A DNA stretch of 64,000 bases from Bacillus sp. ISL-34 (GCF_018613325.1 NZ_JAGGQJ010000025.1:62001-126000), one strand, 5' to 3'. Positions 52,972-63,110 are shown, counted from the first letter of the stretch. Numbers and translations: made by a program. Notes: generated by a model from the letters alone, not told the origin.

Positions 52972-54147
52972 TTATTCGTTCAAATATGCCCATGCATATT
53001 GAGCGTAAAGTTCTGCACCGGTAGCAAGCGCATCCTCGTCGATGTTGAATTTCCCGTGGTGATGGGCCCATTGCGTATCTTTTTCAGAGTTTCCCGATCC
53101 TACTAAAGCGAAGCTTCCAGGTACTTCATCTAAATAGAAGCTAAAGTCTTCTCCACCCATTGTGGGCTTTTCATTATATATTGCGTCTTCGCCAAACGCA
53201 TTTGAAGCCACTTTTTGCACTAATTTGGCACTGTATTCATCATTAATGACAGCTTGCGTTCCACGGTAGTATTCAACCTCTGCGGTCGCACCGTAAATAT
53301 TGGCAACATTTTCAGCATAAATCTGGAGCTGTTTTTCAATATGGTCACGTGTTTTAGGATCAAAACAACGGACAGTCCCTTCAATAACGGCATTTTCTGC
53401 AATGACATTAAATCGTGTGCCAACGGCCATTTTTCCAACGGTCAAAACAGCGGGATTTTGTGGGTCTACCGTTCTTGATACGACAGACTGTACATTCATG
53501 ACGAATGAAGAAGCAACAATAGTTGCATCGATACAATCCTGCGGCATTGCACCATGTCCCCCTCTACCTTTAAACCTTACTGTAAAGATGTCTGCAGAAG
53601 CGAATGAAGGGCCTGGAGTACAAGCAACCTTGTTTGTTGGCATTTGCGACCAGATATGTATGCCAAAAACATTATCAACACCTTCGACAGCCCCTTGTTT
53701 AACCATTTCCCTTGCACCTGTTGCTACTTCTTCAGCTGGTTGAAATATTAATCGCACATTCCCAGGTAATTCTTCTTTTATTACGTTTAGTGCCTTCGCT
53801 GCAATTAATAGCATTGATGTGTGTGCATCATGACCGCATGCATGCATTTTTCCTTCTTCTTTTGAAGCATACGGCAAGTCTTTATTTAATTCTTCAACAG
53901 AAAGGGCGTCCATATCCGCTCTTAATGCTACCGTCTTTCCTGGTTTACCGCCTTTAATTTCTGCAATGACACCTGTTGGTTCTGCTTTGCGGTAAGTAAC
54001 CCCTAATTTCTCAAGGTATTCACAAATAAAGGCAGTTGTTTTTTCTTCTTCCCATGATAACTCAGGTTCGCTATGAAGTTTTCTGCGTATTTCTGTTAAT
54101 TCATCACTATAATTTTGAATCGCTTCTTTTATCGTTTGGTTAATCAT
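52972..54147 (-). CDS. M20-family amidohydrolase
   Basis: 391 residues, aminoacylase/carboxypeptidase Ss1 (IAA-amino acid hydrolase) type. Metal ligands lie in ALRADMDAL, HACGHDAHTS, FQPAEEV and the C-terminal PTMGGEDFSFY. The dimerisation/lid region with GRGGHGAMPQDCID is intact. It removes acyl or amide groups from amino compounds. It is encoded 2 bp behind a carbamoylase-type hydrolase, so the two probably share a substrate chain. Confidence 0.92.
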   Translation of the reverse strand: MINQTIKEAIQNYSDELTEIRRKLHSEPELSWEEEKTTAFICEYLEKLGVTYRKAEPTGVIAEIKGGKPGKTVALRADMDALSVEELNKDLPYASKEEGKMHACGHDAHTSMLLIAAKALNVIKEELPGNVRLIFQPAEEVATGAREMVKQGAVEGVDNVFGIHIWSQMPTNKVACTPGPSFASADIFTVRFKGRGGHGAMPQDCIDATIVASSFVMNVQSVVSRTVDPQNPAVLTVGKMAVGTRFNVIAENAVIEGTVRCFDPKTRDHIEKQLQIYAENVANIYGATAEVEYYRGTQAVINDEYSAKLVQKVASNAFGEDAIYNEKPTMGGEDFSFYLDEVPGSFALVGSGNSEKDTQWAHHHGKFNIDEDALATGAELYAQYAWAYLNE

Positions 54148-54149
54148 TC

Positions 54150-55376
54150 TTATTCTACCTCCGTTAAACTTTTAGCCACTTCGTAAAATATTTGCACTCC
54201 ATTTGCTAAATGACGTGCATCAGACCATTCCTCTGGACAATGACTTAGTCCTGCTTTACTTGGAACAAAGAGCATGCCAACATCAGTCACATCGGAAAAA
54301 ACCATCGCATCATGACCTGCTCCACTATTAATGGAACAGTATGGAATTTCCAAATCAGAACTTTTATCTTTTAATAAAGCTTTAATCTCATTACTCAATA
54401 CCTTTGGCGGCATATATAACAGCTGTTCCGCCGTTGTATGGATCCCCTGTTCATGATGGGATTCGATTAATACTTTCATCCGCTTGATGACATTGTTAAT
54501 ATGTTCTTCCTTGCTGGATCGAATATCTACCGAAAATACCACTTTATTCGGGATGACGTTTGCCCCATTTGGTAAAACATGTAGTCGTCCTGTCGTGATA
54601 ACCGTTCCTTCTCCTTCCTCTATTGCAAAGCTCGGTAATTGAGAAATAATTTGGGCGGCAGCAACCAATGCATCCGTCCGGCGATCCATTGGGGTTGTGC
54701 CTGCATGTCCTGCCTTTCCTTCAATGGTTACTTCGAATTGAGTTAAACCAACAATAGCTTCAACGACACCAATGGGGATATTCTTCTCTTCAAGGATTGG
54801 TCCTTGCTCTATATGCAATTCGAGAAATGCTTTAATGTCTTTGGGGTTTCTCCTTTTGGGAAGAGAGAAATCCAGTCCGATTTTTGACATCGCTTCAATT
54901 GTTGTGATACCTTCTTTATCTCTTAAGTTTTTAAAACTTTCCTCACTAAGTGTTCCCACTATTCCTCTCGACCCCATTAATCCTCCGCCAAAACGGGCAC
55001 CCTCTTCTTCAATCAGGGCAACGATTTCCAATGGATATTTAGGTGTTAATTGATTTTCTGCAAATAGGGCAGCCACTTCAAGAGCAACAATTACACCTGC
55101 TGGTCCGTCATACGCACCCCCATTTGGTACGGAATCAAAATGTGAACCGATCAAAACGCTTGGTGCATCTTTTAAAGCACCCTCAAGCTTTCCAAAAATA
55201 TTTCCAAATCCATCTTCCTGTACTTTTAGACCGTATTCCATCATTTTATTTTTAATATAATTACGTGTAAGTAAGTCTTCCTTGCTAAACGTAAGCCGTG
55301 TAGTCCCTTTTCCTGGTGTTGAAGTAAATTCGCTCAAATCATTTATTTGCTTTTCTATACGTTCGATAAGACTCAC
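54150..55376 (-). CDS. Zn-dependent N-carbamoyl/ureido-acid amidohydrolase (AmaB/AllC family)
   Basis: 408 residues, M20 subfamily hydrolysing N-carbamoyl-L-amino acids, allantoate or ureidoglycolate. Metal ligands are visible in GSHFDSVPNGGAYDGPAG and EEEGARFGGGLMGSRG, with HIEQGP and the GAGHDAM motif later. The lid domain is present. It stands between the membrane transporter gene and the M20 amidohydrolase in one operon. Confidence 0.9.
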   Translation of the reverse strand: MSLIERIEKQINDLSEFTSTPGKGTTRLTFSKEDLLTRNYIKNKMMEYGLKVQEDGFGNIFGKLEGALKDAPSVLIGSHFDSVPNGGAYDGPAGVIVALEVAALFAENQLTPKYPLEIVALIEEEGARFGGGLMGSRGIVGTLSEESFKNLRDKEGITTIEAMSKIGLDFSLPKRRNPKDIKAFLELHIEQGPILEEKNIPIGVVEAIVGLTQFEVTIEGKAGHAGTTPMDRRTDALVAAAQIISQLPSFAIEEGEGTVITTGRLHVLPNGANVIPNKVVFSVDIRSSKEEHINNVIKRMKVLIESHHEQGIHTTAEQLLYMPPKVLSNEIKALLKDKSSDLEIPYCSINSGAGHDAMVFSDVTDVGMLFVPSKAGLSHCPEEWSDARHLANGVQIFYEVAKSLTEVE

Positions 55377-55393
55377 TAAGAATCCCTCCTACT

Positions 55394-56581
55394 TTACAAG
55401 AATTGTACGAATATTCCTGCCAATATAACCGATACGATTGTAACCGATATAAATCCGCCTACAAGCATTGGCGGCAGCATATGGCTTAGCAATGCTTCTT
55501 TTTCATTTTCATCTTTTGTTAATGAATTGACGACTTCATTGGTGATGATGTAATCAGCCGGAAACCCGTATAATGCTGTTAAAGATACAGCAAAGGCCAT
55601 TTCTTTGCTGACTTTCAACAATTTCCCTGCTATGAATGAGAATATATACATGCCAATAACAGCTAAGAAAATGCAAACAACAAGTGGGTAAAGAATCTCC
55701 ATCATCATACTTGGTGTTGCATTTTTTAATCCATCAAAGACGAAAAGCATAAGGGCCATGATGGCAAATCCAAATCCATTTGCTTTTTGAAGAGTCTGTT
55801 TTTCCAAGAAACCTATACTTTTTCCGACAACCCCGAATAATAAGCAAAGAACAAATGCATTTATTGATATAATCGGCGCTAATCCAGTCGAAACAAGGTA
55901 AGCGAGAAAAGCAACGACCGCAAGTCTTAAAAATTTAAAATAATCCGTATTATATTTTTCAGGAAGTTTTTTAAACAGTTTTAGTTCCGTCATACCTTCT
56001 GCAGCGGATGCAGTATCACTCTTTTTTACCGTTAATTTTCCATTGCGATATTGCTCCAAAAGCTTCTTCCCTTCTTTCTTCAAGACAATTGAAGTTAAAG
56101 GATAACCAGCAAAACCTTGCATTACATAAATAACGATGGCAAAAACCGATAAACTCGTAAGTCCTGCATCTGCCGCTCCTTCTGACATGATTATTGAAGA
56201 TACCATTCCGCCCACTAAAGGTGGAATCGCTACAAGGACAGTTTGCAGATCAAATATAAATATGCCAATTCCGAATAATAGTGCAACAATACCAAGAATA
56301 CCAGATAAGGAGATGACAATCGTTTTCCATTGATTCACCAATTCTCTTATTGAAAGCAATGTCCCCATATTCGTGATCAATAGGTACATCATCATGGTTG
56401 CCACTACCGGTGGAACACCTGCTATTGAAACGATGTCTTTCGGGAAGAATGTCCAATAACCACATAGAAATAGGATCGCGGAAATGAAAACGGAAGGTAC
56501 CCAGGCTTTTGTTCGAACCGCCACTATGTCTCCTACAAATAAAATCAGAATAACTATAACCAAAGCCAGCATCTGTGACAT
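55394..56581 (-). CDS. Polytopic membrane transporter, family not recognised
   Basis: 395 residues, about ten to twelve hydrophobic segments, two related halves suggested by repeated small-residue motifs (VGGMVSSIIMSEGAADAG and VGGFISVTIVSVILAG). The cytosolic loop near residue 200 is charged. The architecture resembles anion/amino-acid symporters of the GltS/YbjL class, but I cannot assign a family. The ATG at 56581 has GGTGAGG upstream. Position before two amidohydrolases suggests it imports their substrate. Confidence 0.65.
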   Translation of the reverse strand: MSQMLALVIVILILFVGDIVAVRTKAWVPSVFISAILFLCGYWTFFPKDIVSIAGVPPVVATMMMYLLITNMGTLLSIRELVNQWKTIVISLSGILGIVALLFGIGIFIFDLQTVLVAIPPLVGGMVSSIIMSEGAADAGLTSLSVFAIVIYVMQGFAGYPLTSIVLKKEGKKLLEQYRNGKLTVKKSDTASAAEGMTELKLFKKLPEKYNTDYFKFLRLAVVAFLAYLVSTGLAPIISINAFVLCLLFGVVGKSIGFLEKQTLQKANGFGFAIMALMLFVFDGLKNATPSMMMEILYPLVVCIFLAVIGMYIFSFIAGKLLKVSKEMAFAVSLTALYGFPADYIITNEVVNSLTKDENEKEALLSHMLPPMLVGGFISVTIVSVILAGIFVQFL

Positions 56582-56870
56582 ATGAGTTCCCTCACCTTCC
56601 AATTTAATAGTTTAAATATTCTTATAATATAATAACACTGAATAATTTAAATTTAAAGATAATTCTATATATTCGGGTATTTATACACAAATAACAGGAA
56701 ATGTAAGTGTTTTAATTCCGATTTTACACACCAAATATTCTCAAATAAATAGATGGTTGGATATATCGAAATAATTTTAATCTAAAAAATATCTTAGACT
56801 TTTTATCTCCTAAAGTGACTGAATTATTTAAACACCGACTAAACTAACCTGTACCTTTTATTTCAAAAAG
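56582..56870. other. Intergenic, nothing recognised
   Basis: AT-rich leader of the transporter operon; the promoter is not clear by eye. Confidence 0.4.
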
Positions 56871-56892
56871 AAAAAGCCGTCTATGGACAGCT
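56871..56892 (-). terminator. Intrinsic terminator downstream of the VanW-like gene
   Basis: AGCTGTC-CATA-GACGGCT (7-bp stem, one G-T) followed by TTTTTCTTTTT on the minus strand. It is 278 bp beyond the VanW stop. Confidence 0.65.
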
Positions 56893-57169
56893 CTCAGTTT
56901 TGTAACCAAAAGGGGTTCGGAATTAAAAAATAAACATGGAAGAAAGTGGAATTACAATATATTTTCATGAATGGGAAATGGATTGCAGATAATGTTCAAT
57001 TAATCGGGTAATAAGGGGGAAATTCTCTTAACTTTTTGTTTTCAGGAATATTATTCCGTTCGGAACTTGCGTAAAAGTAAATGTAGGTCGTGAACGTTTG
57101 GACGTTTCTCACTTAAACGAACGTTGAAACTGGCTTTTCAAGAAATTGCACCGTTCGTGAAAGATACTT
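56893..57169. other. 3' region of the VanW-like gene
   Basis: Contains several overlapping inverted repeats built on CGTTCGT/ACGAACG (57081-57180), one of which reaches into the end of the VanW-like gene. No gene recognised. Confidence 0.4.
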
Positions 57170-58081
57170 TTACGAACGGTAAATTTGTTCTTTTGATATC
57201 TGATTTGATGCGTTGGGAACTTTTCGTGTCTTATAATTAATCATATTTGAAGAGTAAACCATGATACTTACCATTCCTCCTTGCGTTGTAGCTCGGATTA
57301 GAATAGGTTGATTGTATGTGTTTTTAAAACTAAAATCAGGACCATACCAGCTTACTGTAGCATCGCGGCCAGATGGAACATACGGAACGCTCCTAGTATG
57401 GGAATAGCGTTGAATGGTTTGCAACCCTGCATTGTCGATAGCATTAAACAAGGTGGAAGACACCTGACAAATCCCTCCACCAATTCCTTCAGAAAATTCT
57501 CCTTTAACGATAATTCGAGCGAGCAAATATCCTTTATCTACTGATCTCTTGCCAACGGCTTGGTTAAACGAAAACATCTCTCCTGGAAACACGACATAAT
57601 TATTAATGGCTTCTGTAGCAAGTGAGATATTATTAGAACGATTTTTATTGTTCACATTAAAATAGGTTCTATATTCACCGATCTTTTTTTCACGGATCTC
57701 CGCAAGTAATTCGCTGTCAACTTTTGGATGAATAGCAAGCAAAGGTACTTCTAGTTTGTATGCTCTACTACTGTACAAAAAGGAATAAAAGTGCTCTTTA
57801 AATGCTTGATGGTATAGCTTGTAACCTACCCGCCCAGGAAGAATATTACCTTGTTTGTCTATTGTGGCATTTACAGGTTTTTGGTACACTTGTCGGTCTA
57901 TTTTTTCGACAAATGGATTGTATTTATCCACGTCCATGATCGGAACATCTAGAAAGGGCATAGTAATATCAGCATGGTTGACACTGGCAATCGTTTGTCC
58001 TTGGTGAATTACCGATAAGCTTTCAGAAATATTCACTTGTTGAACGAATAGTAAAAGTCCGGCAATCCATGATAATCTCAT
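57170..58081 (-). CDS. VanW-like secreted protein
   Basis: 303 residues with an N-terminal signal/anchor helix (1-20). A VanW domain (about 135-270) has VFPGEMFSFNQAVGKRS and the GGGICQVSSTLFNA stretch. This domain is widespread in spore-formers and linked to the cell wall, with no known activity; B. subtilis YoaR is similar. The ATG at 58081 is preceded by GGGGTG. It is encoded 51 bp after a second secreted protein, likely as a pair. Confidence 0.82.
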   Translation of the reverse strand: MRLSWIAGLLLFVQQVNISESLSVIHQGQTIASVNHADITMPFLDVPIMDVDKYNPFVEKIDRQVYQKPVNATIDKQGNILPGRVGYKLYHQAFKEHFYSFLYSSRAYKLEVPLLAIHPKVDSELLAEIREKKIGEYRTYFNVNNKNRSNNISLATEAINNYVVFPGEMFSFNQAVGKRSVDKGYLLARIIVKGEFSEGIGGGICQVSSTLFNAIDNAGLQTIQRYSHTRSVPYVPSGRDATVSWYGPDFSFKNTYNQPILIRATTQGGMVSIMVYSSNMINYKTRKVPNASNQISKEQIYRS

Positions 58082-58132
58082 TGAATGCACCCCACACTGG
58101 ATTAGAGTTTAATTTTTAAATCTTCATAAATC

Positions 58133-58987
58133 TTATTTTAAGTCTGCATGAATGGCATCTTGATCAATAAACCAACGATCAGTCAAACTCTCCCTTCGGA
58201 TCATAAAATGGATGATCTTCTTTTCACTGCCTTCTCTCTTTTTATAAATTTTCACTTGAACCGGTACATCCACGAGTATTAAACCGTTAGCGTCTTCAAG
58301 TGGTTGTCCTGAAAAATCTCTAACCGCAAAGTATGTAATTTTTTTTGCAAGTTTATTGAAACGATCGGAATGATCATGATTTGATAAGGTCAGTGTTAAT
58401 AATTTTCGATCTCCTTGATTTATGGCAATGGCAAAAATATGAATAAGTTCGTAGGGACCTACCGTGCCTAAATATTCATCAAGCTTACCGGCCGCTTTCA
58501 ATATCATTAATTTATGAGAGGGATCTTCGTTTTTTAAACGATGTGTTAAACTTCCATAGAAATGAATACAGAAGTGACCTGAAAAACCATTTTGAAGAGA
58601 ACCGGCACCATGTGGCATTCCATTCATAGAGGCAGCGATCATTTGATTATTAATTAATACAATAATGGCTCTTCTTTTCCAACTCCATTGATTATGATAA
58701 ATTTCCTTCATAATCTGAGTATCTTCCTTGGTTAGTGGCTGAGCATCGACATGATGACTACCTGCTCTCCGTTGAACCTTAAATGATAATCCCGTTTCAA
58801 TGTCTATAATGGTGAAATTTGTTTTATTAGGAATAGTGTTGTTTACTATTTCCCAAGGTAATATCTCAATTTTAAAGTTTATAGGCCCTTCTTCATCTTC
58901 CCATTCAAGTGCATAGACCGAGTGATTCATCATTAAGACAAATATAAAAATAGCGATACATATTTTATAACATTTTTTGCTGTTCAT
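58133..58987 (-). CDS. Secreted protein with Cys/His motif, unknown function
   Basis: 284 residues with a Sec signal peptide (1-26). The middle contains GFSGHFCIHFYGSLTHR, in which an invariant-looking Cys lies between His residues, and IVLINNQMIAASMNGMPHG. This layout is similar to L,D-transpeptidase-like active sites (His...Cys), and the protein is paired with a VanW-like gene, so a peptidoglycan-related role is plausible, but I do not recognise a named family. First gene of the pair. Confidence 0.6.
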   Translation of the reverse strand: MNSKKCYKICIAIFIFVLMMNHSVYALEWEDEEGPINFKIEILPWEIVNNTIPNKTNFTIIDIETGLSFKVQRRAGSHHVDAQPLTKEDTQIMKEIYHNQWSWKRRAIIVLINNQMIAASMNGMPHGAGSLQNGFSGHFCIHFYGSLTHRLKNEDPSHKLMILKAAGKLDEYLGTVGPYELIHIFAIAINQGDRKLLTLTLSNHDHSDRFNKLAKKITYFAVRDFSGQPLEDANGLILVDVPVQVKIYKKREGSEKKIIHFMIRRESLTDRWFIDQDAIHADLK

Positions 58988-59292
58988 ATGGCTTCTCCTG
59001 CGTTTTTCTTATTATTTCAGGACATAACCAATTGAATACATTCAAATAATTGTAAATTTATGTTGTAAAGGTTTGGTGAATCAGCTATAAAGGCTTAAAA
59101 TGGCTCAAGTTTCTTAGGAAAATTGTTACCGAACTTAATATCAATGTTAGTAAACCCACGAATACCACGTATTGTGTGCCTAATTCTGATATAAAAACCA
59201 TTATCTATTTAAGATCAGAATGGCTCCTCAAGGATAGGGGTTTATCGAAAAGCAGTCGCAGAATTGCAAGTACTTCCAATAATTATGTATTC
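58988..59292. other. Intergenic, nothing recognised
   Basis: About 0.3 kb of AT-rich sequence between two minus-strand transcription units. Confidence 0.4.
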
Positions 59293-59331
59293 AAAAAAAG
59301 GCATGCTCCCTTCTTCGGGAATCATGCCTTT
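59293..59331 (-). terminator. Strong intrinsic terminator of the racemase gene
   Basis: AAAGGCATG and CATGCCTTT form a perfect 9-bp stem, with an inner TTCCCGAAGAAGGGA hairpin, followed by seven T on the minus strand, 56 bp past the racemase stop. Confidence 0.85.
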
Positions 59332-59386
59332 ATGTTAGGAAAATAGATGTTGAAGCAAGTAACTGCCCTTTTTCTTTTAACTAATT

Positions 59387-60502
59387 CTAATTTAAATTAA
59401 ATGTTTGACTGTGTATAGTATACTTATTGATTTTTTCCAAGCTTGGTTCATAGCCAATTCCAGGCAATTCCGGAACTTTGATTATTCCGTTTTCCACTGT
59501 AACTTCAGGGTCAATGATATCTTCTGCCCAGTAGAGGGAGGAAGCTGCGGTATCTCCCGGAAGAGTGAAGTTTGGCAGTGAAGTGATTGCAATATTATGC
59601 GCTCTCCCAATGCCTGATTCCAGCATACCCCCACACCATAGCGGAATTTCATGTTCAAGACATAAATCATGGATTTTCTTGGATTCAGTCAAACCTCCGA
59701 CACGGCCAATCTTGATATTAATAATTTTACAGCTCCCTAATTTAATAGCTTTCCTTGCATCCTCTAAGGAGTGAATGCTTTCATCCAGGCAAATAGGTGT
59801 TTTTAACCTTGACTGTAAATCTGCATGGTCAATGATATCGTTATAGGCAAGCGGCTGTTCAATCATCATTAATTTATAATCATCCAAGACGGATAGCCGG
59901 TCTATATCTTGTAAGGTATATGCTGAATTTGCATCTGCCATGAGGGGGATTTCAGGATATACTTTTCGGACCTTGTCTATTAATTCAACATCCCAGCCCG
60001 GTTTGATTTTTAGTTTAAAGCGTTTATAGCCTTCACCGAGACGAGCTTCAATCATATCTAGGGTCGAATCGATCGAGTCCTTTATTCCGATGCTTACTCC
60101 CACTTCAATTTTCTTTTTTGTTCCACCTAACACACTTGAGAGAGAAGCATCTTGCTTTTTAGCATACAGATCCCATACAGCACCCTCTAAAGCTGCTTTT
60201 GCCATATAATTACCGCGAATATGGGAGAAATATTTTTCAGAGAGTTCATCCGGATGCTTGATTTCATTTTTAAGAATAATTGGAATTAGATAATCCTCGA
60301 GTATATGCCAATTTGTTTTTAAGGTCTCTTCATTATACAGAGGGTCGAGCATCGCAACAGATTCAGCCCAACCGGAAATGCCATCATCGCTTTTGGCTTC
60401 TACAAGGATAAAATCCCGATTGTATTCCGTCCCAAAGCTAGTTGTAAAAGGTTCAAGCAAGTCTAACTTAAGATGCCTTAGAATAACTTGTTTAATTTTC
60501 AC
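59387..60502 (-). CDS. N-succinylamino acid racemase / o-succinylbenzoate synthase-family enzyme
   Basis: 371 residues, enolase superfamily, MLE subgroup. [10 protein letters not shown] (catalytic Lys pair), [18 protein letters not shown] and CLDESIHS (metal ligands) and NIKIGRVGG (second Lys) are in place, and [13 protein letters not shown] is the N-acylamino acid racemase/OSBS signature. The neighbouring acyltransferase, amino acid permease and M20 deacylase match the published Geobacillus D- to L-amino acid conversion route, in which this enzyme racemises the N-succinyl amino acid. menC of menaquinone synthesis is the alternative, but no men genes are nearby. Confidence 0.88.
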   Translation of the reverse strand: MKIKQVILRHLKLDLLEPFTTSFGTEYNRDFILVEAKSDDGISGWAESVAMLDPLYNEETLKTNWHILEDYLIPIILKNEIKHPDELSEKYFSHIRGNYMAKAALEGAVWDLYAKKQDASLSSVLGGTKKKIEVGVSIGIKDSIDSTLDMIEARLGEGYKRFKLKIKPGWDVELIDKVRKVYPEIPLMADANSAYTLQDIDRLSVLDDYKLMMIEQPLAYNDIIDHADLQSRLKTPICLDESIHSLEDARKAIKLGSCKIINIKIGRVGGLTESKKIHDLCLEHEIPLWCGGMLESGIGRAHNIAITSLPNFTLPGDTAASSLYWAEDIIDPEVTVENGIIKVPELPGIGYEPSLEKINKYTIHSQTFNLN

Positions 60503-60598
60503 TTGGAAATTCTCCTTTTGGGGATAAAAACTATTTAACCCAGTCTTTTTAATAGTTGACGCAGCTTATTGTTAATTCATATTTAAAAATAAACATGC

Positions 60599-61429
60599 TT
60601 ATTTCCTTGATAGCACATAAAACTGAACGGGAATTTCCGTCATGGAATTCTTTATGAAATCTGTTACCTGCCATCCTTGCTGAAATAAAGCGGTAAAAAT
60701 ATCCCTGGTTTTCATCCGCCATTCATTGGCCGCTTGACTATTTGTGACTCTTATTGTTTGGAAGTCCTTTGGGATGGCCACTAAAGCTGTATCACATTCT
60801 TGTTCAGGCAGCGGAAGAGTGAAAGAAGGAACAGGCAATCCCTCTTCAATGTTATCCCATTGAATAAGCGAGTTTTCCATCACAAAGTCCAGCGGTATTC
60901 CCTGTCCACTAGAATCCGTTTTCTCCTTTTTACCAATATGCCATTCGACAAGAAAGCGGTCAGAAGGAATTCCACTGTTTAAAAGATCTTCCATTTCACC
61001 ATAGCAGTTTGCAATATATGTGGAACATCCCCCACCAAGCTTGGCTATATTCAAATACCCATTAATACTTTCTAAAGGATCGTATGTCCAGGTAATAAGG
61101 GAATAGCCGAGTTTTAACGCTTCCTCACGTTGTGCTAACTTTAACTTCTCCCCTATACCTTTGTTGCGAAATTTCTTATCTATTCCTAGAATATGTGAAC
61201 AAAGATAGACTGATTGCCCATTGAATCCCGGAAAGCTGTATTGAAATCCAATCAGCTTCTCCTCGCAATATGCTCCAATAACCAAACCGCCGTTTTTCAC
61301 AGCAGTTATGGTTTGGTGTGAAGGGATTGAGTCGGTTTCTCCCCAAATGGCGGATTCTAGCTTTCTTACTTCCTCTAGCTCTTCAATTCGATGAAGAGAA
61401 CGAATTGCAATTTCATGTGTATTCGTCAT
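60599..61429 (-). CDS. GNAT-family N-acyltransferase, probable amino acid N-succinyltransferase
   Basis: 276 residues. The GNAT core with IDKKFRNKGIGEKLKLAQ (acetyl-CoA loop; residues about 85-102) lies in the first half, followed by a long C-terminal extension. It resembles the acyltransferase that acylates D-amino acids in racemase clusters of Geobacillus. The ATG at 61429 follows AGGAGG; the upstream frame lacks a site. It is encoded 96 bp before the racemase gene. Confidence 0.8.
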   Translation of the reverse strand: MTNTHEIAIRSLHRIEELEEVRKLESAIWGETDSIPSHQTITAVKNGGLVIGAYCEEKLIGFQYSFPGFNGQSVYLCSHILGIDKKFRNKGIGEKLKLAQREEALKLGYSLITWTYDPLESINGYLNIAKLGGGCSTYIANCYGEMEDLLNSGIPSDRFLVEWHIGKKEKTDSSGQGIPLDFVMENSLIQWDNIEEGLPVPSFTLPLPEQECDTALVAIPKDFQTIRVTNSQAANEWRMKTRDIFTALFQQGWQVTDFIKNSMTEIPVQFYVLSRK

Positions 61430-61443
61430 GGTTAACCTCCTAT

Positions 61444-61536
61444 GAAAAGCACAAGCGCCTTGATCGACCCAACATAAGATGGACAAGTAAGTTCCACAGC
61501 TGACGGCTTATCGTTGCTAGGCACTGGAGCTATCAT
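61444..61536. repeat. Bacillus-type intergenic palindromic repeat
   Basis: Starts with AAAGCACAAGCGCCTTGATC and ends with GGCACTGGAGCTATC. The terminal sequences are imperfect inverted copies. Elements of this form recur between genes in Bacillus and Geobacillus. It separates the permease gene from the acyltransferase gene and may form a hairpin in the transcript. Confidence 0.5.
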
Positions 61537-61589
61537 TTAAATACTTTATGTTTAAAACGAAAGACTCTCCTATTTTTTTAAAAAAGATA

Positions 61590-63074
61590 TCATTCCACTT
61601 TACTGAAATCAGCTTCTTGCAATGGAATCATTTTTGTTCGCTTTACGATTTTATAGCCTAGAAAAGCCAGGAGAAATAAAGGAAGCCCGATATAAGAAAT
61701 TAAAATTCCATACCAGTCAATCTCAGGGCCAAAAAAAGCAGAGTAATTTTGTCCCAGGATAGCCGTAACACATAAAATTGTCGCTAATATTGGACCGAAG
61801 GGGTACCATTTTGATACATAAGGCAAATCTTTTAAATCTCTTCCTTGTGCAATATATGCCTTCCGGAATCGATAATGTGTAATCGAAATTCCTAGCCAGG
61901 ATAAAAAGCCGGATAATCCTGCAGCATTCAATAACCAAGTATAAATCGTGCCTTCACCGAAAAGAGAGGTCAGGAAAGCTGCCATCCCAACGATGGTAGA
62001 AAAGTACACAGCGTTCACTGGTATGCCGCCTGAATTCACTTTTTTTAGAAACGAAGGGGCTTTGCCTTCTTTCGCCAGCACCCAAAGCACACGAGAAGCT
62101 CCGTACATGGCGGAATTGCCTGCAGAAAGAACAGAAGTAAGAATGACTACATTCATAACGGAGGCAGCGATGGCAAGCCCAGCGTTTTGAAAAACTAAAG
62201 TAAAGGGACTTACCGCAATATCTTCAATATCCGAGCTTAACAAACGCGGATCATTATAGCTGATTAAAAATCCAATCACAATTATCGCCAATACATAAAA
62301 CAAGAGGAGTCTCCAGAAGATTTGCTTAATGGCCTTGGGTATATTTTTTCTCGGATTTTCACTCTCGCCTGCCGCAATTCCTACTAACTCGGTGCCTTGA
62401 AAGGCAAATCCAACCACCATAAAGACACTTATAACGGATAAAAAGCCTCCTTTAAACGGTGCCTCACCTTTGGTGATATTTTCAAAACCTACGGCTTCCC
62501 CTCCCATGATTCCTACAATCATTAATAACCCCACTGCTATAAAAATGATAATCGTGAAAACCTTTATAATGGCAAACCAGAATTCTGATTCTCCATATCC
62601 TTTTACCGATAGAATATTCAGGCCAAATATGACTGCAAGAAATAATGCGCTCCAAATGATGCCCGGGACAGAAGGCAGCCAATATTTCATGATCAGGGAG
62701 GAAGCTGCTAATTCCAACGCGACTACGATTGCATTGTTATACCAATAGTTCCATCCGATCGCAAAACCTAAAGCCGGATCGACAAACCTTGATGTATATG
62801 TACTGAAAGAGCCTGTAATAGGAATAAGGGCAGCCATTTCGGCTAAGCTTGTCATCAGAAGGTAAACCATGATTCCGGCAATTATATAGGCAGCTACAGC
62901 TCCTCCAGGACCCGCAGTATGTATAATGGAACCGCTCGCTAAAAATAGTCCCGTTCCGATGGTTCCGCCGATTGCAATCATGGAAAGATGCCTTGGTTTG
63001 AGTTTGCGCTCCAGTTGTTTTTCATCAGTAGCTGTTTGGTCCCTGGTTTGTGATGTTTGTGCGGTATTTTCCAT
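61590..63074 (-). CDS. APC-superfamily amino acid permease
   Basis: 494 residues, twelve membrane segments; the AAT family (GabP/ProY/RocE type) with HLSMIAIGGTIGTGLFLASG near residue 35 and FQGTELVGIAAGESENP in the middle. The ATG at 63074 follows AAGGGG; the frame starts further upstream only without a site. In the D- to L-amino acid cluster it is the likely importer of the amino acid. Confidence 0.92.
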   Translation of the reverse strand: MENTAQTSQTRDQTATDEKQLERKLKPRHLSMIAIGGTIGTGLFLASGSIIHTAGPGGAVAAYIIAGIMVYLLMTSLAEMAALIPITGSFSTYTSRFVDPALGFAIGWNYWYNNAIVVALELAASSLIMKYWLPSVPGIIWSALFLAVIFGLNILSVKGYGESEFWFAIIKVFTIIIFIAVGLLMIVGIMGGEAVGFENITKGEAPFKGGFLSVISVFMVVGFAFQGTELVGIAAGESENPRKNIPKAIKQIFWRLLLFYVLAIIVIGFLISYNDPRLLSSDIEDIAVSPFTLVFQNAGLAIAASVMNVVILTSVLSAGNSAMYGASRVLWVLAKEGKAPSFLKKVNSGGIPVNAVYFSTIVGMAAFLTSLFGEGTIYTWLLNAAGLSGFLSWLGISITHYRFRKAYIAQGRDLKDLPYVSKWYPFGPILATILCVTAILGQNYSAFFGPEIDWYGILISYIGLPLFLLAFLGYKIVKRTKMIPLQEADFSKVE

Positions 63075-63110
63075 AAAACACCCCTTCAGTAGATTTTTCA
63101 TTGAAAAATT

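Noticed and set aside
59387-60502. Menaquinone menC
   Set aside because: Family allows it, but no men genes are nearby and the cluster matches the N-acylamino acid racemase route; kept only as an alternative.
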